Positions 34,927 to 44,307 of a stretch of DNA of 64,000 nucleotides are shown here, piece by piece. Source of the stretch: Bradyrhizobium ottawaense (GTDB lineage: Bacteria > Pseudomonadota > Alphaproteobacteria > Rhizobiales > Xanthobacteraceae); NCBI RefSeq assembly GCF_900099825.1, contig NZ_LT629693.1, positions 992,001 to 1,056,000 on the forward strand. Reading direction: 5' to 3'. A program made the translations under genes and the position numbers. Position 1 is the first letter of the stretch, and every line of letters begins with the position of its first letter. The notes under the pieces are model-generated. The model ran no database searches, was not told the DNA's origin, and worked only from the letters and a program-made list of their open reading frames with translations.

Positions 34927-36342
34927 GATGTCAGGCAACGCCGGGATCGCCAGCGTCGCGACCAGGCCGGGATGCGAATCGCCAAGCCTGAGTTCGCCGC
35001 CATGCAGCGTCGCCACCGCCGACGCCAGGCTGAGGCCGAGGCCGGAGCCCGGCAGCGTGCGGCTGGCTTCCAGCCGCACGAATCGTTCGACGGCATGCCT
35101 GCGATCGCCTTCCGGAATTCCCGGTCCATGGTCGCTGACGCTGAGCAGCACGGAATCGCCCTCGCGCCGCGCCTCGATCAGAATCTCCCGGCTGCGGGCC
35201 GCGGCAGCCGCGTCCAGCGGCTGCACCACCGGCGACGGCTTGCCGTATTTGATCGCGTTCTCGACCAGGTTGGCCAGCGCCTGGCCGATCAGCTCGCGGT
35301 TGCCATGCAACCGCACCGGCGCGGTCTTGACCCGCAAGGTCATGCCGTCGTCCTCGGCCAGCGGCTCGTAGAGTTCCTGGATGCCGTTGGCGACGTCGGC
35401 GGCGTCGAAATCGTCCATATTGCCGCGCGCCTGTCCGGACTCGGCCCGCGCGATCATCAACAGCGCGTTGAAGGTGCGAATCAGGCCGTCGGATTCCTCG
35501 ATGGTCCGTTCCAGCGCCGCGCGATACTCGGCCTCGCTGCCGGAGCTCGCCAGGGCCTCCTCGGCGCGGTTGCGCAGCCGCGTCAGCGGCGTCTTCAGGT
35601 CGTGGGCGATGTTGTCGGAGACTTCCTTGAGGCCCACCATCAGCGCCTCGATGCGCTCCAGCATGGCGTTGAGATTTTCGGCGAGGCGATCGAGTTCGTC
35701 GCCGCTGCGCCCGACCGGCAACCGGTCGGAGAGATCGCCGGCCATGATGCGCTGGGCGGTGCCGGTCATGGCGTCGATCCGGCGCAGCACCCGACGCGCC
35801 ACGAAGATGCCGCCGCCGAGGCCGAGCACGATCACGACCAGCAGCGACCATTGCGCGGCGTGGGCGACGATCCCGAACAGTCGCCGGCGCTCTTCGAGAT
35901 CGCGCCCGACGAGCAGCCGAAAACCGTTGTCGAGCTGGGTGACGTAGACCAGCGCGCGGTGATCACCCGTGTCCTGGTCGTCGAGCCTTCGATAGGCGGT
36001 CTCCGACCAGCCGATTGAGCCCATCACACCCGGGGCCAATGAGGCGACATTGCCGCCGAGCGCGGTCCCGGTCGGTGTGGTGACGAGATAGAGATTGGCG
36101 CCGGGCCGCAGCGAACGGTTGCGGATGGTGGAGTCCAGGCCGCGCAGACCGCGGCGCGTGTAGATGTTGTTGATTTCGGCGATTTCGCCGTTCACCGTGG
36201 TCGTGATCTGCTCGGTGATCAGCCGGCGCGTGTTCCAGGCGAAATAGCCGAGCAGCGACGCGGCGAACAGCGCAAACAGAAACAAATAGGCCAGCGTCAG
36301 CCGGAACGCCGTGGTGCGGATCAGTTTACCGAATGCCGTCAC
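34855..36342 (-). CDS. HAMP-domain sensor histidine kinase
   Basis: This 495-residue kinase has TM1 (about 13-33), a periplasmic segment (35-155), TM2 (about 165-187), HAMP (188-240), HisKA with the H box SDNIAHDLKTPLTRLRNRA and HATPase (SDHGPGIP and GSGLGLSLA). It starts with GTG and overlaps the end of the regulator gene upstream by 17 bp, so the pair is translationally coupled. The final roughly 20 residues (FSSEVDTGSREETSKQRAG...) are encoded by a dispersed repeat. The signal is unknown; proximity to degP suggests envelope stress (inference). Confidence 0.88.
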   Translation of the reverse strand: MTAFGKLIRTTAFRLTLAYLFLFALFAASLLGYFAWNTRRLITEQITTTVNGEIAEINNIYTRRGLRGLDSTIRNRSLRPGANLYLVTTPTGTALGGNVASLAPGVMGSIGWSETAYRRLDDQDTGDHRALVYVTQLDNGFRLLVGRDLEERRRLFGIVAHAAQWSLLVVIVLGLGGGIFVARRVLRRIDAMTGTAQRIMAGDLSDRLPVGRSGDELDRLAENLNAMLERIEALMVGLKEVSDNIAHDLKTPLTRLRNRAEEALASSGSEAEYRAALERTIEESDGLIRTFNALLMIARAESGQARGNMDDFDAADVANGIQELYEPLAEDDGMTLRVKTAPVRLHGNRELIGQALANLVENAIKYGKPSPVVQPLDAAAAARSREILIEARREGDSVLLSVSDHGPGIPEGDRRHAVERFVRLEASRTLPGSGLGLSLASAVATLHGGELRLGDSHPGLVATLAIPALPDIAFSSEVDTGSREETSKQRAGARA

Positions 36343-37027
36343 GGATCATGTATCCGGCGCCGCGGATCGTGTGCAGCAGGGGCCGTTCAAAACCCTTGTC
36401 GATCTTGGAGCGCAACCGTGAGATATGGACGTCGATGACGTTGGTCTGCGGATCGAAATGGTAGTCCCAGACGTTTTCCAGCAGCATGGTGCGCGTCACC
36501 ACCTGGCCGGCATGCTTCATCAGATATTCGAGCAGGCGGAATTCGCGCGGCTGCAGCGTCAGCTCGTCCTTGCCGCGCGCCACGCGGTGGGACAGCCGGT
36601 CGAGTTCGAGATCGCCGACCCGATAGGTGGTCTCTTCGGCCGGACCGCCGTGACGGCGCGACAGCACTTCGACGCGGGCCAGCAGTTCGGCGAATGAATA
36701 GGGTTTTGGCAGATAATCGTCGCCGCCGGCGCGCAGGCCCTTGATGCGGTCGTCGACCTGGCCGAGCGCAGACAGAATCAAGACCGGCGTATGGTTGCCC
36801 TTGTCGCGCAGCGTACCGATGACGGACAGGCCGTCGCGCTTGGGCAGCATCCGGTCGACCACCAGCACGTCGTAGTCGCCGCCGTCGGCCATCGACAGGC
36901 CCTCCTCGCCGTCGCTGGCGAGATCGGCGACATAACCGACCTCCCGGAACGCCTTGACCAGATAGTCGGCGGACTCGCGGTCGTCTTCGATGATCAACAG
37001 GCGCATTTCGGGGGCGGTTGCGGTCAC
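36326..37027 (-). CDS. OmpR/PhoB-family response regulator
   Basis: This 233-residue regulator has a receiver domain (LLIIEDDRESADYLVKAF; phospho-Asp in VLVVDRMLPKRDGL; Lys in YLPKPYSFAELLARV) and an OmpR-type winged helix (about 135-230; LTLQPREFRLLEYLMKHAGQVVTRTMLLENVWDYHFDPQTNVIDVHISRLR). The GTG start at 37027 has GAGAAAG upstream; ATG 37006 (MRLLIIEDD) is an alternative. It is coupled to the histidine kinase that follows. A terminator lies between it and degP, so the pair can be expressed separately. Confidence 0.92.
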   Translation of the reverse strand: MTATAPEMRLLIIEDDRESADYLVKAFREVGYVADLASDGEEGLSMADGGDYDVLVVDRMLPKRDGLSVIGTLRDKGNHTPVLILSALGQVDDRIKGLRAGGDDYLPKPYSFAELLARVEVLSRRHGGPAEETTYRVGDLELDRLSHRVARGKDELTLQPREFRLLEYLMKHAGQVVTRTMLLENVWDYHFDPQTNVIDVHISRLRSKIDKGFERPLLHTIRGAGYMIRDGIR

Positions 37028-37112
37028 GGGAATGGACTTTCTCTCACCATGGCGCGGGCCGCCTGCCGATGCAAGGCGACCCGGAACGCTCTCGATTAAG
37101 TGAAAAAAATAA

Positions 37113-37153
37113 GGGAAAAAAGCGGGCGGTGAAGCTGGGGGACTCCACCGCCC
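37113..37153 (-). terminator. Rho-independent terminator after degP
   Basis: On the minus strand the stem GGGCGGTG/CACCGCCC (37146-37153 with 37124-37131) is followed by a run of T residues (37121-37115). It lies about 130 bp past the degP stop and upstream of the response regulator gene. Confidence 0.8.
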
Positions 37154-37281
37154 TTAGGCCCTTCCGACGGAGGGGGGCGTATTCCATCGAAAGGTACTCT
37201 GTGGGAGCGAGCTCTTGGCCCGCTCCCCGGAAGGAGCCGTCGGCGGGGGCGACAATGCCGGCGAAACCCTCCATCTCGTAT

Positions 37282-38883
37282 TTAACCCTTGGCCAGCGGT
37301 ACTGCCACGAACCGCGACGAACCGCCGCTCTTCACGCGCATGAGAACGCTGTTCTTGTTGTCGGAGCGCGCGGCGTTGATCGCCTCGCGGACGTCACCGG
37401 CATTGGTGACGCTCTTACCGGCAACTTCGAGAATCACGTCGCCTTCCTTGAAGCCGCGTTCGGCGGCCGCGCTCTTCGGGTCGACCTCGGTCACCACGAC
37501 GCCATCCTTGCCGGCGCCGGCGACGCTGTTGGCGGGGGCGACCGTCATGCCGAGCTTCGGCACGTCGGTACCCTTGGTCGCATTGCCGCCATCGTCCTTG
37601 CCGAGGTCGGCCTTGGCCTCGATCGTGTTCGGCAACTGGCCGAGCGTCAGGTTGATGACCTTGTCCTGGCCCTTGTGCATGACGTTGAGCTTGACGGCAT
37701 TGCCGGGCGCGAGACCGCCGATGGTGCGGGCGAGTTCGCGGGCATCCTTGACCTGCTCGCCATTGACCGCAGTAATCACGTCACCGGATTCGATGCCGGC
37801 CTTGGCCGCCGGACCGTTCGCCTGCGGTTCCGCCACCAGCGCACCTTCCGCCTTCTTCAGGCCGAGGCTGTCGGCGATGTCAGCCGTCACCGGCTGGATC
37901 TGGACGCCGATCCAGCCGCGGCTGACCGTGCCCTTGTCCTTGAGCTGGGCGATCACGCTCTTCACGGTCGAGGCGGGAATCGAGAACGCGATGCCGACGC
38001 TGCCGCCGGACGGCGAATAGATCGCGGTGTTGACGCCCATCACCTCGCCGGACACGTCGAACGCCGGGCCACCCGAGTTGCCCTTGTTCACGGGCGCGTC
38101 GATCTGGATGAAATCGTCATAGGGGCCGTTGCCGATGTCGCGGCCGGACGCCGAGACGATGCCGGCCGTCACCGTGCCGCCGAGGCCGAACGGATTGCCG
38201 ACCGCAAGCACCCAGTCGCCGATCCGCGGCTTGGTGTCGGAAAGTTTGGCAAACGGGAAGTCGTTGCGACCCTCGACCTTGATCAGCGCGACGTCGGTGC
38301 GGGGATCGGTGCCGATCACCTTCGCACTATAGGTCTTGCCGTCGTCGGTCGTGACTTCGACCTTGTCGGCGCCATCGACCACGTGGTTGTTGGTCACGGC
38401 ATAGCCGTCAGCCGAGATGAAGAAGCCGGAACCCTGGCCGGTCACGGCGCCACGGCCGCCACCGCGCGGTCCGCCGCGCATGCCGGGGGGCAATCCGTCC
38501 GGACCGCCGAAGCGGCGGAAGAAGCGCTCCATCGGCGAACCCGGCTGGAACGGCGAATCTTCGTCCTTGTTGGCGCTGTCGTCCTTGCTCGCGACCTTCT
38601 CGTTGATGTTGACCTTGACCGAAATCACCGACGGCTTCACGCGCTCGACGATGTCGGCAAAGCCGACCGGCTGCGCGACCTTGCGCACCTCGTTGTTGAC
38701 CTGCGCGTGGGCGGCGGTGGTGAACACATCAACCGGACCCTGCGACGGCGAGAAGCCGTAAACGGCGGCGCCGAGGCCGGCGACAACGGAAGCCATCAGC
38801 GCGAATTTGCGCGCCGAGAACAGCGTGCGCCGCGGGGCCTGATACGACGGAAGCGAGGAAAGATCGACGGGACGTTCGGTCAT
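37282..38883 (-). CDS. degP: DegP/HtrA-type periplasmic serine protease (Do family)
   Basis: This 533-residue protease degrades or refolds damaged envelope proteins. It has an N-terminal signal-anchor (about 22-45), the trypsin-like domain with the triad His (TNNHVVDGADKV), Asp (DPRTDVALIKV) and Ser (NKGNSGGPAFD), and two PDZ domains (about 300-390 and 415-510). An insert rich in Gly/Arg/Pro (about 125-150: GGPDGLPPGMRGGPRGGG) is the usual LA-loop. ATG 38883 has GGAG eight bases upstream; a longer frame to 39036 would read through untranslated leader. It lies downstream of the ccm genes, as in other rhizobia. Confidence 0.93.
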   Translation of the reverse strand: MTERPVDLSSLPSYQAPRRTLFSARKFALMASVVAGLGAAVYGFSPSQGPVDVFTTAAHAQVNNEVRKVAQPVGFADIVERVKPSVISVKVNINEKVASKDDSANKDEDSPFQPGSPMERFFRRFGGPDGLPPGMRGGPRGGGRGAVTGQGSGFFISADGYAVTNNHVVDGADKVEVTTDDGKTYSAKVIGTDPRTDVALIKVEGRNDFPFAKLSDTKPRIGDWVLAVGNPFGLGGTVTAGIVSASGRDIGNGPYDDFIQIDAPVNKGNSGGPAFDVSGEVMGVNTAIYSPSGGSVGIAFSIPASTVKSVIAQLKDKGTVSRGWIGVQIQPVTADIADSLGLKKAEGALVAEPQANGPAAKAGIESGDVITAVNGEQVKDARELARTIGGLAPGNAVKLNVMHKGQDKVINLTLGQLPNTIEAKADLGKDDGGNATKGTDVPKLGMTVAPANSVAGAGKDGVVVTEVDPKSAAAERGFKEGDVILEVAGKSVTNAGDVREAINAARSDNKNSVLMRVKSGGSSRFVAVPLAKG

Positions 38884-39136
38884 TGCTTGAAATCTCCAGA
38901 TCCAGAAATCGACGGTGCGGGGGGCTGGGCACCTGACAGGACTGAAGATGGGGTTTCGCGCCTTACCGCGCGCTGGCTGGGGGGTTAAATTTTTGTAATG
39001 AAGGAGGTTACGGATGCGGCAGTTTAGCGCAGGCAATCAATGGCTTAGCGCAGGCGGAAAAGCGGCTTTTGGAGGGCGGAACGGGCTCCCACACCCTCCC
39101 CGTCATAGCTGGGCATACGCTCCCCAGCAGAATCCT

Positions 39137-39226
39137 CGTCATGGCCGGGCTTGACCCGGCCATCCACGTCTTCAGCACCTACAGAGAAGTAAGTCGCGGA
39201 TACCCGGGTCAAGCCCGGGCATGACG
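39137..39226. repeat. Palindromic repeat (gtcatggccgggcttgacccgg type)
   Basis: Arms cgtcatggccgggcttgacccgg and ccgggtcaagcccgggcatgacg pair almost perfectly. It lies in the 350-bp gap between degP and the DUF1993 gene. The rest of that gap (38884-39136) is the degP promoter side; I see no operator or small gene in it. Confidence 0.87.
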
Positions 39227-39234
39227 GAGCAAGC

Positions 39235-39759
39235 TCAGGCCTTCTTGAGGTTCAGCCGGCCCATGAAATGCCGCTTGCCGAGGGGAACGCCGTTGGTCCG
39301 CAGGATGTCGTAGGCGGTGGTGGCGTGGAAATAGAAGTTAGGCAGCGAGAACGACATCAGGAAGCCCTCCGCCGTGAAGGGCAATTGCCGTTCGCCGAGA
39401 TGGAACGCGACGTCGCGGCCAGCCAGCCCGTTGACCGCCTCCGGCGTCAGGGCCGACAGGGCTTTCTGGGTATCGGCCACCAGTCCCTGCAGCCCGGCAT
39501 AATCATACGGCGTCTTGAACGCCGGCGGCTTGAACACGCCCTGCTGCACGCCTTCGATGGCGCCGCGGGAGTGTTGCGCGACCGAGATGATCTGAAACCG
39601 GAACGGCAGCATGTCGGGCGCCAGCCGCGTCTCGACGATGGTTTCCGGATCGATGTTATTTTCCTGAAAATGAGCGAGGCCGCGCTCGAGTACGCCGCTG
39701 AGGCCGCCCAGGATCTGCAGGTAGTTCGCCACGGTGGCGTCATAGAGCGAAAAGGCCAT
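39235..39759 (-). CDS. DUF1993 family protein
   Basis: This 174-residue soluble helical protein has the DUF1993 pattern: MAFSLYDATVANYLQILGGLSGVLERGLAH at the N-terminus, RLAPDMLPFRFQIISVAQHSRGAIEG in the middle and LPNFYFHATTAYDILRTNGVPLGKRHFMG at the end. The fold is related to DinB-like four-helix bundles with His ligands, but no activity is established. ATG 39759 is preferred to TTG 39765 because GGGGAGA is correctly spaced. It sits between ccmH and degP, interrupting the ancestral order. Confidence 0.85.
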   Translation of the reverse strand: MAFSLYDATVANYLQILGGLSGVLERGLAHFQENNIDPETIVETRLAPDMLPFRFQIISVAQHSRGAIEGVQQGVFKPPAFKTPYDYAGLQGLVADTQKALSALTPEAVNGLAGRDVAFHLGERQLPFTAEGFLMSFSLPNFYFHATTAYDILRTNGVPLGKRHFMGRLNLKKA

Positions 39760-39847
39760 GTTCAAATCTCCCCCTGATGATGCTTTTCTTAATGGCCGGA
39801 AGTCTTAGCGCAAACCGGCCCGCTTGCCATCCTGAGAACGCTATGGA

Positions 39848-40351
39848 TCAGGCCCGGTTTTCCCGCGCGGACTCGGCGGCGATCAGGCGATCGATCCGGG
39901 CCTCTTCCTCCTCGGTCAGATGCTGCAAGGAGGGATCGCCGCTGCCGGCGGATCTCTGGCGGCGCCGGTTGTGCAGCCAGAGTGCCAGCCCGCCGCCGGC
40001 CAGCGCCAGCGGCGGCAGCAGCCACAGCACCAGCGTATGCTGATTGACGCGCGGCTTCAGCAGCACGAACTCGCCGTAGCGCGCCACCAGAAAATCCATC
40101 ACCTGGTTGTCGCTGTCGCCGGCCGCGATCCGCTCGCGCACCAATAGCCGCAGGTCGCGCGCCAGCGGCGCCTCGGAATCGTCGATCGACTGGTTCTGGC
40201 ACACCATGCAGCGCAGTTCGCGCGACAGGTCCCTCGCCCGCGCCTCCTTGGCCGGATCGCCCATGATCTCGTCGGGCTGCACGGCGAAAGCGGCGGGAGC
40301 CGCAAAAGCCGCGAGCAACACAATGGTCAAAATCGCAATCAGCTTCCGCAT
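39848..40351 (-). CDS. ccmH: Cytochrome c maturation protein CcmH (CycL)
   Basis: This 167-residue inner-membrane protein reduces the CXXCH site of apocytochrome c before haem attachment. It has a signal peptide (AFAAPAAFAVQ), the redox motif in ELRCMVCQNQSIDDS (residues about 47-53), a helical bundle, and one C-terminal membrane segment (about 105-127). AGGAGAAAC precedes the ATG. It follows ccmF but with a palindromic repeat in the 112-bp gap. The ccmG thioredoxin-like partner is not in this cluster. Confidence 0.95.
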   Translation of the reverse strand: MRKLIAILTIVLLAAFAAPAAFAVQPDEIMGDPAKEARARDLSRELRCMVCQNQSIDDSEAPLARDLRLLVRERIAAGDSDNQVMDFLVARYGEFVLLKPRVNQHTLVLWLLPPLALAGGGLALWLHNRRRQRSAGSGDPSLQHLTEEEEARIDRLIAAESARENRA

Positions 40352-40358
40352 CGTTTCT

Positions 40359-40457
40359 CCTCACCCTGAGGAGCATCGCGAAGCGATGCGTCTCGAAGGA
40401 TGGCGACAGTCGGGCCTCATCCTTCGAGACGCCGCTACGCGGCTCCTCAGGATGAGG
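40359..40457. repeat. Palindromic repeat between ccmF and ccmH
   Basis: It runs from cctcaccctgaggagc to its complement gctcctcaggatgagg with internal pairing (catccttcgagacg). It separates two genes of one operon. Confidence 0.82.
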
Positions 40458-40463
40458 AAAAAA

Positions 40464-42446
40464 CTACTCCGCCGGCTGCAGCGCGCGCGAGGCTTTCGCG
40501 GGCTTCGGCGCGCCGACGCGCAACCTGCGGTCCGATAGCGACAGCATGCCGCCGAACGCCATCAGCACCGGTCCCCACCAGATCAGGAGCACCATCGGCT
40601 TGTGATAGATCCGCACCGCGATCGCGCCCTCGGCGGTGGTGTCGCCGAGCGAAATATACAACTGGCTGGCGCCGCGCGTCAGCAACGCGGCCTCGGTGGT
40701 CGAGGAGCCCCGCGTGGTGAAATTGCGCTTCGACGGCGTCATGACGCTGAGCTTCTCGCCGTCCAGATTGACGGTGAACTGCGCGATCATCTCGCGGAAA
40801 TTCGGGCCCTGACGCTGCGTCAGGCCGTCGAGCTTCAATTCATAGCCGGCGACTTTTGCGACGTCGTCCGGTTTCATCGTGGCGATATATTCGCTGTTCC
40901 AGGTGGTTTCGCAGACGATCCCGATCAGCGCCACACCGACGCCGGCATGCGCGAATGCGGTGCCCCAGGTCGACCGCGGCAGGCCGCGCGCACGCCGCAT
41001 CGCAATCCCGAAGCCAACGCGAAACAATCCCGTGCGCTCGGCAAGATCGCACAGCGCGCCGGCAATGACCCACACCGCCAACCCGATCGCCAGCGGCGCG
41101 AACGTGCTGCCGCCATGGATCCACGCAAACAGCACCGCCATCGCGATCAGCGCAGCGATGCCGGCGGCGATCAGCCGCTGCGCCGCGCCGACGAGGTCGC
41201 CGCGTTTCCAGGCCAATAACGGTCCGAACGGCACCGCGATCATCAGCGGCACGAACAAAGGTGCAAAGGTCAGGTTGAAGAAGGGAGCGCCGACCGAAAT
41301 CTTGTCGCCGGTCAGAACTTCCAGCGCCAGCGGGTACAGCGTGCCGATGAAGACGGTGGCGCAGGCCGTGGTCAGGAACAGGTTGTTGAGCACCAGCGCG
41401 CCTTCACGCGAGATCGGCGCGAACAGCCCGCCCTGCTTCAGGGCCGACGCACGCCAGGCGTAGAGCGAAAGGCTGCCGCCGATGAACAGGCACAGGATCA
41501 ACAGGATGAAAACGCCGCGCGTGGGATCGGTCGCAAACGCATGCACCGAGGTGAGCACGCCCGAACGCACCAGGAAGGTGCCGAGCAGCGACAGCGAGAA
41601 TGTCAGGATCGATAGCAGGATGGTCCAGACCTTCAGCGCGTTGCGCTTTTCCATCACCACCGCGGAATGCAGCAACGCGGTGCCGGCGAGCCACGGCATC
41701 AGCGAAGCGTTCTCGACCGGATCCCAGAACCACCAGCCGCCCCAGCCGAGTTCGTAATAGGCCCAGTACGACCCCATCGCGATCCCGAGCGTGAGGAATA
41801 TCCACGCCATCAGCGTCCACGGCCGCACCCAGCGCGCCCAGGCCGCGTCGATCCGGCCCTCGAGCAAGGCGGCCACCGCAAACGAAAACGAAATCGAAAA
41901 CCCGACATAGCCGAGATAGAGCATCGGCGGATGCACGGCGAGGCCGATGTCCTGCAGCACCGGATTGAGGTCGCGGCCCTCGATCGGCGGATTGGCAATG
42001 CGCAGGAACGGATTCGAGGTGACGAGGATGAACAGATAGAAAGCGCTGGCAATCCAGGCCTGCACCGCCAGCACATAAGCGCGCAGCGACAGCGGCAGAT
42101 TGTTGCCGAAGGCGGCGACTAGGCCGCCGAACAGCGCCAGGATCGACACCCACAGCAGCATCGACCCTTCGTGATTGCCCCAGACGCCGGTGATCTTGTA
42201 GATCAGCGGCTTCAACGAATGCGAATTCTCGAACACGTTGGCGACGGAGAAATCCGACGTGACGTGAAGCCACACCAGTGCCGTGAACGAGGCCGCCGCG
42301 AACAGCAATTGCGCAAGTGCGGCGGAACGCGCGACGTTCATTAGCGCGGTATCGCCCCAGCGGGCGCCGGCGATCGGCACCGTGGACTGAATCAGCGCCA
42401 GCGCGAGCGCGAGCACCAGCGCGTAATGTCCGGCTTCGGCGATCAC
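40464..42446 (-). CDS. ccmF: Cytochrome c haem lyase subunit CcmF (CycK)
   Basis: This 660-residue polytopic membrane protein (about 14-15 helices) forms the haem ligation complex with CcmH. The haem-handling WWD motif is present as [23 protein letters not shown]. Other family segments are [26 protein letters not shown] and [19 protein letters not shown]. The GTG start overlaps the ccmE stop (GTGA), so translation is coupled. The last roughly 25 residues are charged and cytoplasmic. Confidence 0.96.
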   Translation of the reverse strand: MIAEAGHYALVLALALALIQSTVPIAGARWGDTALMNVARSAALAQLLFAAASFTALVWLHVTSDFSVANVFENSHSLKPLIYKITGVWGNHEGSMLLWVSILALFGGLVAAFGNNLPLSLRAYVLAVQAWIASAFYLFILVTSNPFLRIANPPIEGRDLNPVLQDIGLAVHPPMLYLGYVGFSISFSFAVAALLEGRIDAAWARWVRPWTLMAWIFLTLGIAMGSYWAYYELGWGGWWFWDPVENASLMPWLAGTALLHSAVVMEKRNALKVWTILLSILTFSLSLLGTFLVRSGVLTSVHAFATDPTRGVFILLILCLFIGGSLSLYAWRASALKQGGLFAPISREGALVLNNLFLTTACATVFIGTLYPLALEVLTGDKISVGAPFFNLTFAPLFVPLMIAVPFGPLLAWKRGDLVGAAQRLIAAGIAALIAMAVLFAWIHGGSTFAPLAIGLAVWVIAGALCDLAERTGLFRVGFGIAMRRARGLPRSTWGTAFAHAGVGVALIGIVCETTWNSEYIATMKPDDVAKVAGYELKLDGLTQRQGPNFREMIAQFTVNLDGEKLSVMTPSKRNFTTRGSSTTEAALLTRGASQLYISLGDTTAEGAIAVRIYHKPMVLLIWWGPVLMAFGGMLSLSDRRLRVGAPKPAKASRALQPAE

Positions 42447-42934
42447 CGCATGGCTCCCTGCGCGGGCTGAGGTGCCGCAGAGGCGCTCGGCTTCGCACCG
42501 TAATCGTCCTTCCAGTGCCCTTGTTTCTTCAGGGCGTCGGCGACGTCCTTGGGCATGTAGGTCTCGTCGTGTTTTGCCAGCACGGTATCGGCCTTGAAGA
42601 CACCCGATGCGTCGAGCGCCCCCTCGGCGACGACGCCCTGCCCTTCGCGAAACAGGTCGGGAAGGATTCCCTTGTACGATACCGGCAGCGTGGCGCCGCC
42701 GTCGGCGACGGCAAACGAGATCGCGAGATTGTCGCCGCGCACCAGCGATCCCGGCTGCACCAGTCCGCCAAGGCGAAAGCGCTTGCCGGGCTGAATATGC
42801 TTCTCGGCCGCCATCGACGGCGTGGAGAAGAACACGATGGAATCGCGCATCGCGTTCAGCACCAGCGCCGCCGCAACCGCGAGCACCGCGAGCGAACCGC
42901 CGATCATCGTCAAACGCCGCTGCTTGCGCGTCAT
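42443..42934 (-). CDS. ccmE: Haem chaperone CcmE (CycJ)
   Basis: This 163-residue periplasmic protein has one N-terminal membrane anchor (about 8-26). It binds haem covalently through the His in [14 protein letters not shown] before passing it to CcmF. The OB-fold core is seen as [27 protein letters not shown] and [19 protein letters not shown]. It lies between ccmI and ccmF; a 120-bp gap with a dispersed repeat separates it from ccmI. Confidence 0.95.
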   Translation of the reverse strand: MTRKQRRLTMIGGSLAVLAVAAALVLNAMRDSIVFFSTPSMAAEKHIQPGKRFRLGGLVQPGSLVRGDNLAISFAVADGGATLPVSYKGILPDLFREGQGVVAEGALDASGVFKADTVLAKHDETYMPKDVADALKKQGHWKDDYGAKPSASAAPQPAQGAMR

Positions 42935-42980
42935 GAAATTCCTCTGTCCTGATACTCGGTTCTGATTGAATCAGAACCGA

Positions 42981-43039
42981 GCTCTATATTTTGACGCGTT
43001 TTCTTCACGCGAACCGGTGCCCACTTCGCTCGAAAACGC
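42981..43039. repeat. Dispersed repeat between ccmI and ccmE
   Basis: It matches the core of the 34847-34926 repeat (ttttgacgcgttttcttcacgcgaaccggtgcccacttcgctcgaaaacgc), here in non-coding sequence. Left and right flanks differ between copies. Confidence 0.78.
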
Positions 43040-43054
43040 TTTGGGCGCATGATG

Positions 43055-44158
43055 TCAGCCATCAAGCCCCATATTCTTCAGGCCTTCATTGAGCTGGCGC
43101 AAGCGTTCGGCGTCGTTGGCAACCGCCTGACGGGCGTCGGTGAGCGCGCTCACCGCCTTGTCGCGGTCGCCCATCACCATATAGGCGCGCACCAGCCGCA
43201 ACCATCCCTCGACGTCGTCGCCGTTCTGCTTCAGGCGGATCGCAAGCCGATCGACCATGCCGCGGATCATGGTGCCGCGGTCGGCCTCGCTCATGTCCTT
43301 GGCCGCCGTCATCGTGTCGTTCGACAGCGCCGGCATATTGGGGCCACCGACCCGCACCAAGGCGGCCTGGACCAGCGGCCGCCACGGCGCCTCGGCCGGC
43401 GCCTTTTCGAGCATCCCGCGCCAGATCGCAGCGGCGTCGGCCTGGCGGCCGTCCTGCTCGGCGGCCAGCCCCAGGAAATAGCTGGCCTTGGGCTCATCGG
43501 GCTTTTGCGCGACCGCGCGCTCGAATTCGGCCTTGGCCTCTGATGTGACGACGCCGCCGGCCGAGCCCATCAAGGCCTCGCCGAGGTCGGAGCGGCGCTC
43601 GGCGCTGTCGCCATTGTAGGTGATCGAATTGCGATAGGCCCGGATCGCCTCGTCGTAGCGGCCGAGCCTTGCCAGCACCGGCGCCAGCACGTTCCAGCCG
43701 CGACCGTCGGTCGGGTTCTTCTCCAGATGCGCTTCCACCTGCGCCACCAGATTGTCGAGCGGCTGGTTGGCGTCGGCGACGCGGGTACGCGAAGCCAGCG
43801 GGAAATCGCCGAGCTGCGGCGATCCGACCGAGAGGTAGAAGGTCACCGCCGCGATCGGCAGTGCGACCAGCGCCAGGATGGCCGAGGCGCGGCGCAATCG
43901 GAGATTGGACTGCGCCGGAGCCGCGCGAACGCTGTCCACGGCGGCAAGCAGGCGGCGGCCGATCTCGACCCGCGCCGCCTCGGCCTCAGGGCTGCCGATC
44001 AGGCCTGCGGCGACGTCGCGATCGATTTCGGCGAGCTGGTCGGTGTAGACCGCAGCCTCAGTACCGCCACTGGCGTCCGATGCCCCGCGGCTCAACGGCC
44101 AGAGCACGGCAAAAATCGCCGCGACCGTCATCAGCGCGAACACAAACCACAGTGTCAT
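43055..44158 (-). CDS. ccmI: Cytochrome c biogenesis protein CcmI (CycH)
   Basis: This 367-residue protein chaperones apocytochrome c to the CcmFH complex. It has two N-terminal membrane helices (about 1-22 and 94-113) and a periplasmic C-terminal half with TPR repeats (LEKNPTDGRGWNVLAPVLARLGRYDEAIRAYRNSI, then AQKPDEPKASYFLGLAAEQDGR). ATG 44158 (MTLWFVFALM) fits the family; a longer frame to 44245 lacks a ribosome site. It is first of ccmIEFH. Confidence 0.92.
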   Translation of the reverse strand: MTLWFVFALMTVAAIFAVLWPLSRGASDASGGTEAAVYTDQLAEIDRDVAAGLIGSPEAEAARVEIGRRLLAAVDSVRAAPAQSNLRLRRASAILALVALPIAAVTFYLSVGSPQLGDFPLASRTRVADANQPLDNLVAQVEAHLEKNPTDGRGWNVLAPVLARLGRYDEAIRAYRNSITYNGDSAERRSDLGEALMGSAGGVVTSEAKAEFERAVAQKPDEPKASYFLGLAAEQDGRQADAAAIWRGMLEKAPAEAPWRPLVQAALVRVGGPNMPALSNDTMTAAKDMSEADRGTMIRGMVDRLAIRLKQNGDDVEGWLRLVRAYMVMGDRDKAVSALTDARQAVANDAERLRQLNEGLKNMGLDG

Positions 44159-44307
44159 CAAGCGGTTCCCGGGCGGAACGGCACTTTCCTGGCAAGCGCC
44201 GATGCGCCGCTTTACACCACTGGCGGCAAGCCCGGCAATTGACAATTAAAGGAGCCAAATCAGGCCGGAAAGCCGGCCGATTCCGCGGAAAGCCGCGGCT
44301 GACCGCC